A stretch of DNA of 64,000 bases from Stenopsyche tienmushanensis. Lineage: Eukaryota > Arthropoda > Insecta > Trichoptera > Stenopsychidae. The notes below the pieces were generated by a model. The model was not told the DNA's origin, made no database searches, and worked only from the letters and a program-made list of their open reading frames with translations. Shown here in pieces: positions 22,939 through 33,345 of this stretch (its first letter is position 1; each line of letters begins with the position of its first letter). The stretch lies in contig WACJ01000341.1 of the NCBI GenBank assembly GCA_008973525.1, forward strand, positions 62,001-126,000, in the 5' to 3' direction. Both the position numbers and the translations under genes were made by a program.

Positions 22939-23465
22939 TGGTTTTTTTTTTTTTTTTTTTTTTCTGTGGGCGAGAAAATCTTCGCAAGACACCCAGTAAA
23001 ACTGGGTAGTGTGGGATTCACGATTGATTGATCGTGCCTTACCCACTAAACCCCCCCTTGTCCTTCTCTGTCCTCCTGGTATTGTTTTCCACATTGCTTC
23101 AGGAGGACAGGTAGTCTGACCTTAAGTGATTGGCCCTATTCTATTGTTGGAGAGGCTGTTGCGCTCTGCGTCTCTCTCTTTCACTGCCCTCTTTGGCGCT
23201 GAGTATCTCTTCTACGTATTCGCGCCAAAGGTCCCAGTTCCTCTTGCTTTCCATCATGCTGTGGACCATGTTGTCAACGTTGAGCTCGGCCACCTCGAGT
23301 GCTTGTTTCAGCAGTTTTCTCTGGGGTGCCCAAGCCTCACAGCCAATGATGGTGTGTTCTGCGTCGTCGACCTCCGCTTGGCAGTGTTGGCACGTAGCGG
23401 ATGATTCTTTGCCAATCCGCTTCAGGTACGCACCAAAGCATCCGGAACCTGAGAACCTGGGTAGC
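22939..23465 (-). mobile_element. Second R1-type LINE, inserted antisense, with poly(A) tail
   Basis: A 22-base T run at 22942-22963 is the poly(A) tail on the minus strand. Going upstream on that strand: stem-loop ACCCAGT/ACTGGGT (22991-23007), a 3' UTR, then an intact-looking C-terminus with GCFGAYLKRIGKE, CCHC knuckle CQHCQAEVDDAEHTIIGC and QALEVAELNVDNMVHSMM. It is 5' truncated at about 23465. The purer tail suggests it is younger than its host LINE. An apparent 165-codon minus frame across the tail (22597-23094) is an artefact of the A run. Confidence 0.8.
22991..23007 (-). other. LINE 3'-terminal stem-loop, copy 1
   Basis: ACCCAGT paired with ACTGGGT around a 3-base loop, 28 bp upstream of the poly(A) tail. 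Confidence 0.75.
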
Positions 23466-23741
23466 TAGAAAGCACTGTTCTACCCCTTACCCAGGTCCTC
23501 ACCGGGCGCGTCTATTTTGGTAGCTACCTATACAAATTAGGCAAAGAAACCGGCCCGGGGTATCACCATGGAGCTTGGAGCAGCACGGAGCATCGAAAGG
23601 GACATCCTACGTGGGGAGCTGGGAATCAGCTCGCTCTCCTCTACTCTCTCCTCACATCGCTGTCACTCTTGTGCAATACTTAATTAGTAGTCGGGTGGCA
23701 GCCGAAGAAGAGGAGGGTTTATTGGGTAAAAAATCCACACT

Positions 23742-23758
23742 ACCACCAGAATGGTGGT
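23742..23758 (+). other. LINE 3'-terminal stem-loop, copy 3
   Basis: ACCACCA paired with TGGTGGT around GAA, preceded by CACACT and followed by GTCTTTTGAAGATTCGC. The stem sequence differs from the other copies while pairing is kept. Confidence 0.75.
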
Positions 23759-23780
23759 GTCTTTTGAAGATTCGCAAAAA

Positions 23781-23860
23781 AAGTATATAGATTTATGTGG
23801 CTTTCTATTATTTATTTCGATTCTAAGAAAACCACTAACGATCTAATAAGACCCCATACC
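23781..23860 (+). repeat. Dispersed repeat L, copy 5 (right part)
   Basis: GATTTATGTGGCTTTCTATT and ATTTCGATTCTAAGAA continue the family as in 15.3 and 62.7 kb. Confidence 0.65.
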
Positions 23861-24104
23861 TGATGGTTTTAAACCGGATACGGAAAAATTCCATTATAAT
23901 TTTAATATTTATTTTGTCATCATCTGTTGATGATTGATGTGATGACTCTCTATTTTGTACTCTAGGAAATAACCGTTCAAATATTATATTCTTTCTTAGA
24001 AATATAATTGATTATTTGCGTTTGTAAAACTTGTTTGGAAAATTAATTGAAGCATGTTAAATAATAAAAGAGATCGTAAATGTGATGTTTGAAAAAATAA
24101 TTTG

Positions 24105-24182
24105 AAGCGCAGCATCGAAAATAAAGCTTTATGGATCAATTTCGAACGCATATATGCGTGCTTACTCCTTAATGAGTTAATA
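24105..24182. mobile_element. piggyBac-like MITE fragment (family P1)
   Basis: CATCGAAAATAAAGCTTTAT, CGAACGCATATATGCGTG (palindrome CGCATATATGCG) and ACTCCTTAATGAGTTAA, ending on TTAA. Parallel to 800-915. Confidence 0.45.
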
Positions 24183-25077
24183 AAACTCTAAAACTATATT
24201 GTTTATTTTGTTTTGCGACCAGGTGCTTGTTTTGGTCATTAAATCACGAGCATCACTCTTATCGCTCTGCAAAATTTTGATTATAACCTTGACTGGCGCT
24301 TATATAACGTCTCGTGTACTGTTTTGCAGTAGCATCATTTTTCAAGGCTTGCACGACAAACCCGTCCTATTTTCGCAAGACGGCTTGGGTTTTTCTTGTA
24401 AATTTTCCCTATATGTTATACATTTAATTGCCAAAGATTCTTTTGATCTTTAATTTACATGATTCTATCAGCATAATGTGCTTGAAAAAAGCGGATATGA
24501 CATTTTTGGCAGAATTTTTAATCAATTATTCAATTCCACTCTCGTCGTGTTATTTCAAAATATCATTCGTTTTTCACACAGCAGGATCCCCGTTGAAGAC
24601 CCTTACGAAACGACGACCAATCTGCCTTCGTTCTGTCCTTCTAGGTGTATAATAATTGATGCGTGTTGCAAGAATACAATTTGAACTCCAGTTTGCCTTG
24701 TTTGCGCATAGAAATGTCTATAATTTATGCGCTCAAAACATTCCGATGAATTTTAATATGAAAAAAATATATTACGAAACGACGTAAGGGCAAGAGGTCG
24801 ATGAACACAATGGTGTTACGTAAAAAGGTCGAACGATATGTAAACCAAGCTGCGGGGCAACGAGGGTTGACTTTCACGCACTTACGACGTAGAAAGACAT
24901 TATTTGCAAATGAGATGACGCTTGAACTCTCTTTCGATTGATTGGAATAAATGAATAAAAGTAATTCGATTCATGCTTAGCAGCATAATGTTGAGGGCAG
25001 TCATATAGAAACATTGTAGGATTTTGAAGAATTCTCTATAGAAGAGGTGAATTCAGATTTAATTCCAACAATCCATC
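24183..25077. other. Unassigned AT-rich DNA
   Basis: Two overlapping plus-strand frames (24428-24684) show no motif. No element ends seen. Confidence 0.4.
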
Positions 25078-26089
25078 TTAGAGTGTCCCATAAGTTTCTT
25101 TCGTTTTCATATTAAAAAAAATAAACAATAATTTGTATTACATCAAATTTTTTTGAATACTTTATGATCGATTACATTCTATTACCTTTCTCCATCTCTC
25201 CGGAAGCCTCATAATGCCTTCTTGCCAAAATTTCCCAGGTTTTACGGCAAAATATTGATCAAGGTACATTTTTATATAATTTTTTGAATTAAAATTTTTA
25301 CCACATAAAGAATTTTTCAATGAAAGAAATAAATAATAATCTGAAGGGGCAATGTCCGGAGAGTATGGAGAATGAGGTAAAACATCCCAGTCAAATGATA
25401 ATAATTTATTTCAAACGAGCAAAGACACATGTGGCCTGGCCTTATCGTGATGAAAAACAACGTCTCGTCTGTTCGCTAATTCTGGCCGTTTTCTGGCAAT
25501 TGCATCCTTTAGATCAGGGGTGGCCAACCCAAATGATCTTGCGGGCCATTTTGGAAATGCATCATAGCTCCGCGGGCCGCATATAATGGACCCTGGCCAC
25601 CCCTGGTCTAAACTATACTGTAATAACGAAGAACAAGCCAACAAAAGCATAAAAGCCACCCCTGCTTTAGATTGTCTAGTTGGAAACAATATTTTGTTGA
25701 ATTGATTGTTTTAACTTGCTGAAGTAGCTCATAATAACCTACCCCCTTCCAGTCCCATCAAATGCATAGCATAACTTTTTTGGTTGTAGGCCAGGTTTAG
25801 ATACAGTTAAAGCTTCTGTACTCTTAGTCCAAGACCGTTTACGTTGGATATTCTCATAGAGTATCCAAAATTCATCTCCAGTGACATTTCTCTTCAAAAA
25901 AGGTTGGCTATTATGTCGTTGGAGAATGTCGATTAATGTAGCCCAATTTTGTCAGATGATTATAGACGGATGTTCGTGGAATTTCTAACTTGTTAGCTAT
26001 TTCGCGAACAGTATATCGAGGGCTTTCTTTAACCATGGCTATGGTTAGATCTGTGTTCAATTGCGAAAGAAACTTATGGGACAACCTAA
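25078..26089 (-). mobile_element. mariner-1 copy A, carrying a hAT MITE
   Basis: Inverted ends: TTAGAGTGTCCCATAAGTTT on the left and, complemented, TTAGGTTGTCCCATAAGTTT on the right. Minus-strand coding starts inside the right terminal repeat (SHKFLSQLNTDLTIAMVKES), gives PRYTVREIANKLEIPRTSVY, and downstream DAIARKRPELANRRDVVFHH with the second catalytic Asp (HHDKARPH). The sequence before the second helix-turn-helix (first DNA-binding motif) is missing, as in copies at 44972 and 54650. Frameshifts make it inactive. Confidence 0.85.
25515..25664. mobile_element. 150-bp hAT MITE with 8-bp duplication
   Basis: Ends CAGGGGTGGC and GCCACCCCTG; flanked by CTTTAGAT at 25507-25514 and 25665-25672. 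Subterminal GCGGGCC motifs (25541, 25573) are usual for Charlie-type hAT elements. The empty site survives in mariner-1 copy B at about 45468-45480 (ATCTAAAG once). Confidence 0.92.
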
Positions 26090-27494
26090 CATATTCTCTC
26101 CGTCTCTGTCTACCATTCAAAATCTCTGACCTGCAAGATAATCTCTCGGTATCTGTTTGTTTCCGAGCTCAACATGTAAGAGTGATCTTACTAAATCACT
26201 GCAACTTGCTCGCAAATACGCGACCGTACTTTCACCATACAGGTTAAATGGCTAATTACATGTACAGGTACTTGAAAAAGTTGCATTGAAGCATCTGTGC
26301 ATTTATTTTCATGCATAAAAAATTAAATGGAGAGCATTTTATATTATACACTGTTACACAATTTAAGACCCGAGTGGGTCATCGCTTTTTCTGGGCACAC
26401 GCTGCTCCAAACTATTGATAAATCTTTTATTCAATCAAATGCGATCGTTTTGTCAATTTATAAGATGTTTTCCGCTTGATTTTTTGGGTAATTTCTATAA
26501 AAAATATTGGTATTATATTCGATGCTGTGTATTTGCACTCTACTACACGCATCATCTGTACTTTGCAAAATTGTCAATGCTCTCTATCCATTGCCAAAGG
26601 TCGTCCAAAATAATTTTCCTCGTTTTTTTTGTCTGTAAATCTGATTTTATCCACGGGCGTTCCTAATTTACTGTTATGGGGTGTATCAAATCCGAGGTTG
26701 ATCACATTTTTAAAATTGTGCATCGATAATCGCAGCCTTGATCAATTCACATGCCGTATGATCGCACATGCATACATTAATTATGTGTAAATTACATGTG
26801 TCTTGCTCTGTGATACGCTGATGGCCGAAAGCTGTTCGGTCGAAAATAGCTCGAGAGCTGTCAAGGCAGTTCAAATTTAGATCATTCACAGACTTAGAGG
26901 GAGCTGATCGATCAGATTTTTTCTCGTGTTTTGCTGTCGTTTGAAGGATGTCCAGGATTAAAGTGTCGGGACAATGTCGGAGCGATTTTGTATGATTTGA
27001 CTGTGTAATTTGTGGACGACTGCGAATTCCGGCAGTGGGACTTCCTTCCGAGTGTTTTAGTGATCATTAAAGCTATTTGAGCAATTTTGGCTGTTGGCGA
27101 TAGAAATTGTTCCAATTGAATCTAGCAGATCAAAATGACCTACAACATATAACACAATCATTGTGTTAATCTTCAAACGTAAATTATGAAGACCGTAACT
27201 CTTTCTTAACTAGTCGATCGATTATTTCAAAGACATTGTATTTTTCTTACAATTGAGTCTCATTCTAATGCTTCAACTAACTTTTATTTTTGAAGTGAAA
27301 CTTCTATAGAAACGCCTCTACTGTTTGTGTGTATGTTTATGCGTAATATAAATCCTTTACTGGACACCCAGTTTCTTCTTTTAGCTAACAAAATCCGTTA
27401 ACAAATGAAAAAAAAACGTTTTTTACCAGCCTATTCAGATTATTAATTTAACTCTGAAATGTCGTGACGGATCTAAGTTTCATCCATTGTCATA
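26090..27494. other. Unassigned DNA
   Basis: A short block at 26092-26145 (CTCCGTCTCTGTC, CTGCAAGATAATCTCT) resembles 6845-6930, so it is a dispersed repeat of unknown type. The rest, including a 67-codon minus frame at 26912-27115, is unrecognised. Confidence 0.35.
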
Positions 27495-27835
27495 TGCTAT
27501 ATGAAAAAAAAATGCATTGAAATAGCTTCAAACAGCGCTCTGAATTGTGGACGCATTGTTGATTTTGTTTGAACAGAGCTTTATCATGAACAAATGTTGA
27601 TGCAAAATGGTGAATACACTGCCTTATCATATCTTTACAGTGTCAGCTATCTCCCGCAACTTTAATATACGATTGGCTAAAACTATTTTGTATCTTTCTT
27701 ATGTTTTCTGGAACAAGTGCCGAATTGATATGTATACGACCGCGTTTAAAATCAGCAAACCATTTCATTGTTTCATAAATTATAACGGTAGTGTCAATAA
27801 AAAAAGATGTAACTTGTGAACCAAACATCAGATTA
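27495..27835 (-). pseudogene. mariner transposase N-terminal/middle fragment
   Basis: Minus strand: YETMKWFADFKRGRIHIN, ALVPENIRKIQNSFS and IKVAGDS, then in shifted frames FTILHQHLFM and DSERCLKLFQ. These match, in order, the first helix-turn-helix region, the linker and the RCLELFQ block before the first catalytic Asp in SETMAR-type mariners. A proline/glycine-rich linker segment between the second and third is deleted. Confidence 0.7.
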
Positions 27836-27904
27836 TTGTGAAAATTTGATACGTATTAATTGAAAGTTGGTGCTTCCTAAAAATCATATGAATTTGTCAA
27901 TTTC

Positions 27905-27994
27905 ACATTTATGTTATATTACATACAAATTTTGTATGGGTGCCTATATTTCTATAGCGTGGTCCCTATCTTGATGCTATAGAGGGGTTGACTG
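27905..27994. mobile_element. pogo-like MITE, half copy
   Basis: CAAATTTTGTATGGGTGCC and CTATAGAGGGGTTGACTG match the right two thirds of the complete MITE at 40689-40850. The left end is missing. Confidence 0.6.
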
Positions 27995-28024
27995 TGTTTC
28001 ATCAAATTTTATGTAGTTATTAAT

Positions 28025-28280
28025 TTAACCCTTCTGCTAATGAATGTTTCTATCACCTTCTGTCTATAAAAATGATCTGGCTGGACCTTCATACATTTTG
28101 TATGGAAATGGATGAAACATTTTAATTTATGCATTTCTTTTTGTTTTTCTGAACGTTTTTTTACGATTTTAACGAAACGATAGAATGATTACTTTACTGG
28201 TTCAAATTCTTATAAACTAAGAATGATGTCAATGCTGCAATATCCAGAATATATAGCACTATATGCCATTTGTATATATA
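28025..28280. mobile_element. piggyBac-like terminal fragment (family P2)
   Basis: TTAA at 28025-28028, then CCCTTCTGCTAATGAATG, GGCTGGACCTTCATACATTT and CTGGTTCAAATTCTTATAAA, closely following 34774-34950, which runs into piggyBac coding. Target TTAA plus CCCT-type end supports the family. Confidence 0.55.
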
Positions 28281-28299
28281 CTCCCCGATAGGTTGTAGG

Positions 28300-28995
28300 C
28301 ACTCATGAATCCCGGGATTAGTAAATGTAATCCCGAAAAAATTGGGATTGAAATCTTAATCTAACAGAAATCATAAACCTCATCAGCATGATGAAGGCTA
28401 CTAAATCGAGACATTCTTGCTGAAATCTGGACGCTTGGAAAAAGTGGCGTAACTACTAATGGGCGACCTTATGCGACGCCTAGGGGTAGTAACTGACTAA
28501 TCTATGTATACATATATACAGTACATATATATGTTTTTAAAATTATTATATTAACCTTTCTCTACCGGTGATGTATTTACTACACATCGACTCTAATAAT
28601 GGGAATATCGATATGAAATATAATAGATACGGGCTTCAGAATTTTTGTGTTCCTCCGTAATATAATTACGAATCACATCAAAGTATTATAGTATGTAAGT
28701 ATTCATCTGCAGCGACGGAAATAAATAATTTGCCGGGAAATCGGGAATTTTGCGAGTTTTAGGTCGTGCCTCAGCAGAAAGGATTTTTATCAGTCACATT
28801 GATGGTGTTATACGAAAATGGGGGCTCACGCGGTCATCAACTCGAACTAGCATTTAAATATCTGATGACGATACCTTCAACGAGTCTAGAGGTTGAGCGT
28901 GCATTTTCAGCAGTAAGTTGCCTAGATTCCAAAATCAGAGATGAGAGAAATATGATGAAATTTTTTATGGAGCGAAAAGATTAAAATTTCCTTAC
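28300..28995 (+). pseudogene. hAT transposase remnant (C-terminal dimerisation region)
   Basis: Plus-strand frame from about 28766 ends FKYLMTIPSTSLEVERAFSA followed by VSCLDSKIRDERN, the hATC dimerisation signature (IPATSxxSERxFSxxG). Upstream, ATGAATCCCGGGATTAGTAA (28303) and TGCCGGGAAATCGGGAA (28730) are family sequence; the first recurs at 63885-63990. Everything before the C-terminus is lost. Confidence 0.7.
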
Positions 28996-29029
28996 GGACA
29001 CGAAAAAAAAACGTGATTTCTCATACAAA

Positions 29030-29110
29030 TTCTAGGGAAAAAAAATCTGGATCTGGCCAGACCACTTTCATTGACTTATGGTGTGATGAAAGATTGAAAA
29101 ATAAATCGGC
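29030..29110. mobile_element. piggyBac-like (P2) subterminal fragment
   Basis: AAATCTGGATCTGGCCAGAC and CTTTCATTGAC resemble 52265-52310 and the inverse of the P2 end at 34805. Confidence 0.3.
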
Positions 29111-29844
29111 AATTATTTATGACTCAACCTAATATACTATTAAAATATATAGAATTTTATATTGATTTTTACGCTTGACAACCATATTAATAATGATTTT
29201 AATTCTTCGCTTTTTTTAATATAAATATTAGAGACATTAGCATGTTTCCATTTTATATTCTCGAATCATTAAAATCCCAGGCTTGGAATGCGTCCAAAGA
29301 TTGTTTAAATCTGCTGTGCTTGCGAGTTTGGAGATTTGTGACCACCAGATCATCGATAAATCTCGCAGCCTATTTTTATTCGGTAATTTTCAAAATTGGC
29401 TTTTTCCATTTATGATGTAATGAAAATCCTTGTTTTTTTGTTGTTCGGAATGCATTATTTGACAGCCATGGACTCGTTATTCCGAAGGTTCACTGCTCTT
29501 ATCGCAATAAAACCGAATGGTTAGAACAAATTGAATGTGTACATCGAATGATGTATATTGGAAGCCTTTGCTTTGAAGATTTGGGGCTATTATCTTTTGA
29601 GAGAATCATCACGTTTTTGGCCATCGTTTCGTATTGTGGTTCAGCGACAATGATAATAGGCTGTTTAACAGTTAAAGAAATCCTTTCTCTTCTAAACGGA
29701 ATTTATCATCTTACCATCACGACATTAGCCTTGGGAAAGTAATCTTACAAGATGTAAGTAAGAGTCATTCACCTTTCATTTTTGTATTTATTCGTGTAAA
29801 ATGGAGTTTGGAGATTTACAAAAGATCTTAATAAGATTTTCGCA
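29111..29844. other. Unassigned DNA upstream of tRNA
   Basis: A 64-codon plus frame at 29548-29742 is unrecognised. Nothing else supported. Confidence 0.35.
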
Positions 29845-29915
29845 GCATCGGTGGTTCAGTGGTAGAATGCTCGCCTGCCACGCGGGCGGCCCGGGTTCGA
29901 TTCCCGGCCGATGCA
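29845..29915 (+). tRNA. tRNA-Gly (GCC anticodon)
   Basis: A 71-base cloverleaf: acceptor GCATCGG pairs with CCGATGC, discriminator A29915, anticodon stem CTCGC/GCGGG with loop CTGCCAC and anticodon GCC at 29877-29879, T arm CCGGG/CCCGG. A box TGGTTCAGTGG (29852-29862) and B box GGTTCGATTCC (29894-29904) match the RNA polymerase III internal promoter consensus. No intron. Decodes GGC/GGT. This is the only host gene in the window I call with certainty; it sits about 80 bp from a nested transposon cluster. Confidence 0.97.
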
Positions 29916-29918
29916 ATC

Positions 29919-29926
29919 TTTTTTTT
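29919..29926 (+). terminator. RNA polymerase III terminator
   Basis: Eight consecutive T residues starting four bases after the tRNA, the standard Pol III stop. Confidence 0.9.
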
Positions 29927-30052
29927 ATAGTAATTTAATTTTTTTATAACATTATTAAATAAATAGTACACAATATGGTAATTTTTCATATATAAGGGGG
30001 ATTCAAATATAACCCGGAATTTTGCTGTACAAATTTATTAGTTTATTATATA

Positions 30053-30451
30053 CTAGCGAATACCCCCGGCATGCGTTGCAATGTCACACCTATTGATTGA
30101 TTTGTTAAGTGTGAAGATGCATCCAAGATCGGGCAATGCTTTGCTTGGTGGGTACTCGCTAATGAATTATTGATTTGTTTATTTATTGATTTGTTTAGGC
30201 ATATGTTGGATGTGGTTGCTTAGCAACACGCGCTTAGTTCGAAAGCTACGCGATGTATTGCTGTGGAAGTGAGAGGTTAGGATGCGTGCGCTCTCCCTCA
30301 CTTCGTATAGCGACTGGCGAGCCGCTGAGCATGGCCTGCCGCCGAGCGCGGCCAAACGTGGTCGAACGCGGCCGAACGCGGCCGAGCGGACAAAAATCGC
30401 GACAAATGAACAAATATCCGGACGCGAGACTTTGATTTTTATATATATAGA
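30053..30451 (-). mobile_element. 399-bp non-autonomous Helitron inside mariner-2
   Basis: On the minus strand: TCTATATATATAAAAATCAA at 30451, hairpin region ATTGCAACGCATGCC, end GTATTCGCTAG at 30053; host A30052 and T30452. Interior shares GGTTGCTTAGCAACACGCGC, GCTACGCGATGTATT and CTCTCCCTCACTTCGTATAG with the Helitrons at 17.0, 46.3, 48.2 and 54.3 kb. Confidence 0.85.
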
Positions 30452-30487
30452 TACATTTATTTCATCAGATAGGAAAATTCTTGATAT

Positions 30488-30946
30488 TGTAGCGTGGGCG
30501 ATATATCATCCCCCGCATAGTAGCGGCATCTTCCATTTCTCTCCAGGTGCAATGTGCTATTTTAGCAGCGCCACCTCTTGTGGCCCTGCGGAGCCATTGC
30601 ACCTGCTTACCGACCGATCGCTTCTTGCGCGTGCATCGTTACCGGCTGGGTAGTGACGCGCAGGAGGCGGGAGTCGGGGGAGTCGTCCGTTGGCCTTGGC
30701 TGCGGGAGGTCGTCCCTCCTGCAGCCAGACCTCTCTCTCTCTACCTGTGCTGGGGAATAAATAGTTATCCTGTGAAGAGAGTCTTTCTGTTCAACGCCCT
30801 TCGTGTTCCCATCCATTCGTCCAGTACATCACAGCCCGATAGCAGAACGGACCCGTGCAGTAGCGCGGCCATCCCGACGAGCACGTGGAGGCGGGGAGCC
30901 GCCCGGGGACTCTGCCCCCGAGAGTGCCCCCGCCTCAAACGTTACA
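30488..30946 (+). mobile_element. Solo LTR (459 bp)
   Basis: Starts TGTAGCG and ends CGTTACA, so it carries the TG...CA and short inverted ends of retroviral-type LTRs. It is flanked by ATAT at 30484-30487 and 30947-30950, a 4-bp duplication usual for Gypsy-group elements. It is GC-rich, with CTGGGGAATAAATAG as a possible promoter or poly(A) region. The long frames inside (90-156 codons, both strands) follow from GC content. No internal retroelement coding is adjacent. Orientation is inferred from the AATAAA-like motif only. Confidence 0.75.
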
Positions 30947-31270
30947 ATATCATTGCGCACATATTGTTTGACCGCAGCGTTGTCTCGAAATCGTTGCCCT
31001 CTTCATCTCGTCTATAAACACATGGTAGTCACATGGGGCCAAGTCCGAACTGTAAGAAGGGTGTTCCCTGTATAATTTAGTTAGGCTGCATTTATCGTCT
31101 GTCTGTCATGTAGAAAATCAATCAATAAAATACCTTTGAATCCACAAAATACCGTAGCCATCACTTTTCCAGCAGAGTGTTTCTTGACTTTCAGACCTTC
31201 ACCAAACTTTTAGACCCAATTAAAAACTAGTAGCATCACCGAAGTGTATCTCAAGTCTAGCCCTCATAAA

Positions 31271-31560
31271 CAGGGTTTCGAACCGGAGCCGAATCGAAAA
31301 CCGATAACCTTTAATTATGCCGAAACGAAAACAGGAATTGAACCGAATCGAAAATATCGGTTTTTTTTCACTTCATAGTGACTTTCACCATTCTTATGCA
31401 TAATTTATTCGATTGTGCTCATCTCGTTGATTGTCCTGTTGAATCAACACTTCAGATATTATTGTAATTAACACGAACTCCAGCTTTATTATTATGTATT
31501 TTGTTTAGCTTATCTCTACCTATATAAATATGCTATGTACCCAGTCATCGGTGCGAGCCA
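31271..31560 (+). mobile_element. hAT-like terminal fragment (family hAT-2)
   Basis: Starts CAGGGTTTCGAACCGG with repeated CCGAATCGAAA-type motifs, then TAGCTTATCTCTACCTATAT, matching the complement of 9998-10080. A CGGTTCGAAGTTC near 32945 may belong to the opposite end of the same element. Confidence 0.45.
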
Positions 31561-31699
31561 GAGAATATGGGGACGTCTCCAGGCAAATAAATATAGTGGT
31601 GTAGATCTGGAGACAGTACGAACCACATAATAGGATAATAGAGAAAATGCTACTTAAGACAACTACTGGTACCTCTTCAAGTTTGACTCATTCGGACCG

Positions 31700-31830
31700 A
31701 ATAGCAGACACGCTATGCTCTGATGTATATCCAATTTTCTGTCAGCTCTGCACAAGCTTAATAATGATCTAAGCTCAATAAATGAAGCTTAACACTGTTG
31801 ATAGCACACAATATTTGGAATATTTCTTAA
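31700..31830 (+). repeat. Dispersed repeat L, copy 6
   Basis: TTTTCTGTCAGCTCTGC, CTCAATAAATGAAGCTTAAC and GTTGATAGCACACAATA. The family continues at 31975-32060 after an interruption. Confidence 0.6.
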
Positions 31831-32216
31831 TGTTCAACTTGCATGGCATCTGTTTTCTGTTGTTCAGCTATTTTTGCCTATTAAATGTGTTGCGAAAATA
31901 AAAGGACAGGGTTACCGTACAAGCCTGTTTACTTTTGAAGGAGTAGAGTAGACGGCACTCCAGAACAGTCAAGGGGGAATAACAAAATTGGTCAATGATA
32001 AGAATGATGTGAATATCTTAATTATCAAAACAAACGCCTGTTTTCAAGACAACACGAATAATCAAGTTTCGACTTTTAAACATTCATTATGTTCTTAAAC
32101 CTTATTCGTAACAAAGTGACATAGTGAATTGTGAGCAGAAAGAAGTGCTTTATCTTTATTAAATATCCCCCCCCCACCCAGATCTCCAAAAAATTGTCAA
32201 TCCATAAGCAAAATAT

Positions 32217-32576
32217 TCTATATATAAAAATGGATTTATTCGATTGTGATGACTCTTTGGTGAGTTGTTAGACTTTTTGTTAGCGTTTTGGGAGACGTTT
32301 AGCGCCATGTTTGCGCATATTGGTCTGGTAAAGGGGGCGCGGGGACGGGGAGAGGAAAGATGCGCGCACAATACGGCGGTTAAGCTCTGCTCACAGGAGA
32401 GAGCGGGACAGATGATCTTCGAGACGAGAGCGTGCGCACGCATGCTTTTGGATACTAGCCCTTCAGCCCGCGCTAGACGTGGTCTGAAGCAATAAATCAT
32501 GTAACTGTACTGCTGTTTTTCTTTTCAAATAATTACTAACCCGTGTTATTTGCAATGCATGCCGGGTTCTCGCTAA
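32217..32576 (+). mobile_element. 360-bp non-autonomous Helitron
   Basis: Starts TCTATATATAAAAATGGATT and ends GCAATGCATGCCGGGTTCTC-GCTAA before T32577 (CTRR with CTAA). The base before TC is T rather than A. Interior includes a GC-rich stretch (32325-32370) and open frames on both strands with no recognised domain. Confidence 0.65.
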
Positions 32577-33345
32577 TAAATTATAATATTATTTACTTAT
32601 GTGTCTAAACATTATATCGTCAGGTAAATATTTATATTATATTTGTCGTCTACAAGATAACTTTGATATTCTAGACATTTTTCAAGAAAAATAGTTCTAT
32701 AAATAAATTATAAATCCATAATATGCATAAAATAATATGTTAAAGTAAGTAAATTCGAAAGTATTATTAATGTAGAATGCTTTTTATAAGACAAAGAGTG
32801 AAATGTTCGAAATTATGCTAGAAAATAAGTTTTTAATGCAAATCAAAATATTTAAAAAATTCAAATATTATCACTTGGATTATAACCGTAACTGAACCAG
32901 AATAAATATTTGGGACTGAACCTGAAAAAAAAACCAAAACGAAAAATATCGGTTCGAAGTTCATAAGCATGTAAATAGATAAATCTTCATCTTCATTATT
33001 CAAGATCTATCATTAAAATTATACATATCACATCTTCATAAATTATTTAAGATTTAACGAAAAACTTTTAGTTTTGTTCCACATTTGTATCTGAAGAGGC
33101 ACCGATTTCTAGCATTTTAATGCGTTGATCATCGCCTGACTATGATAATTCAATTCGCCTTTATTAGAGCGATGCATAAGTTCCATCTTTGCCGAAAATG
33201 TACCAAACAACCGCGATTTCCGAAGATTTAATTCTTACTCGTTAGCTTGTACTGGTGAATAAAACGACACATCAAAACAGAGAGCAAGTTCTAATATAAA
33301 TTTTATCCTTTTAAATTATTTTGACACTCTGATGAATATGAAGCA
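32577..33345. other. Unassigned AT-rich DNA
   Basis: Only the CGGTTCGAAG-type motif near 32945 is recognisable, probably hAT-2 debris. Confidence 0.35.

Larger units (their letters stand above)
22223..23780 (+). mobile_element. 5'-truncated R1-type LINE with target-site duplication
   Basis: Flanked by direct AAGTATATA copies (22214-22222 and 23781-23789). Plus-strand coding, frameshifted, gives LPKGKAPPG, a mutated YRPLCMLDGLGKLLERLIL block, ALDAKNAF-like and GIPQGSVLGPAL, then after a deletion LYNEVVHSVLLYGA, all RT to C-terminal blocks of R1-group LINEs. It resumes after an inner LINE (22939-23465) as VLTGRVYFGSYLYKLGKE and ends with a 3' stem-loop (23742-23758) and a short A-rich tail. 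Inactive. Confidence 0.8.
29995..31268 (-). mobile_element. mariner-2 copy with nested Helitron and solo LTR
   Basis: The left terminal repeat (GGGGGATTCAAATATAACCC, then TTTTGCTGTACAAATTTATT) runs to 30052, resumes at 30452 (TTTATTTCATCAGATAGG, C-terminal coding side), stops at 30487 and resumes at 30947. The last part (ATTGTTTGACCGCAGCG through AATCAATCAATAAAATACCT) matches 1310-2100 with deletions. It abuts a hAT-like end at 31271. Confidence 0.75.

Noticed and set aside
22597..23094. 165-codon minus-strand open frame with a lysine run
   Set aside because: The lysines come from the LINE poly(A) tail; the frame crosses two unrelated LINE copies and has no domain.
29845..29915. tRNA-derived SINE instead of a true tRNA gene
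   Set aside because: All stems pair, the T-tract follows directly, and no SINE body or tail is attached.
30488..30946. Endogenous retrovirus or other viral insertion
   Set aside because: Only a lone LTR is present; no gag, pol or env coding lies next to it, and nothing else in the window reads as viral protein.
30282..31017. Frames of 60-156 codons on both strands
   Set aside because: They start in a Helitron and run through the GC-rich solo LTR; stop codons are rare there only because of base composition.
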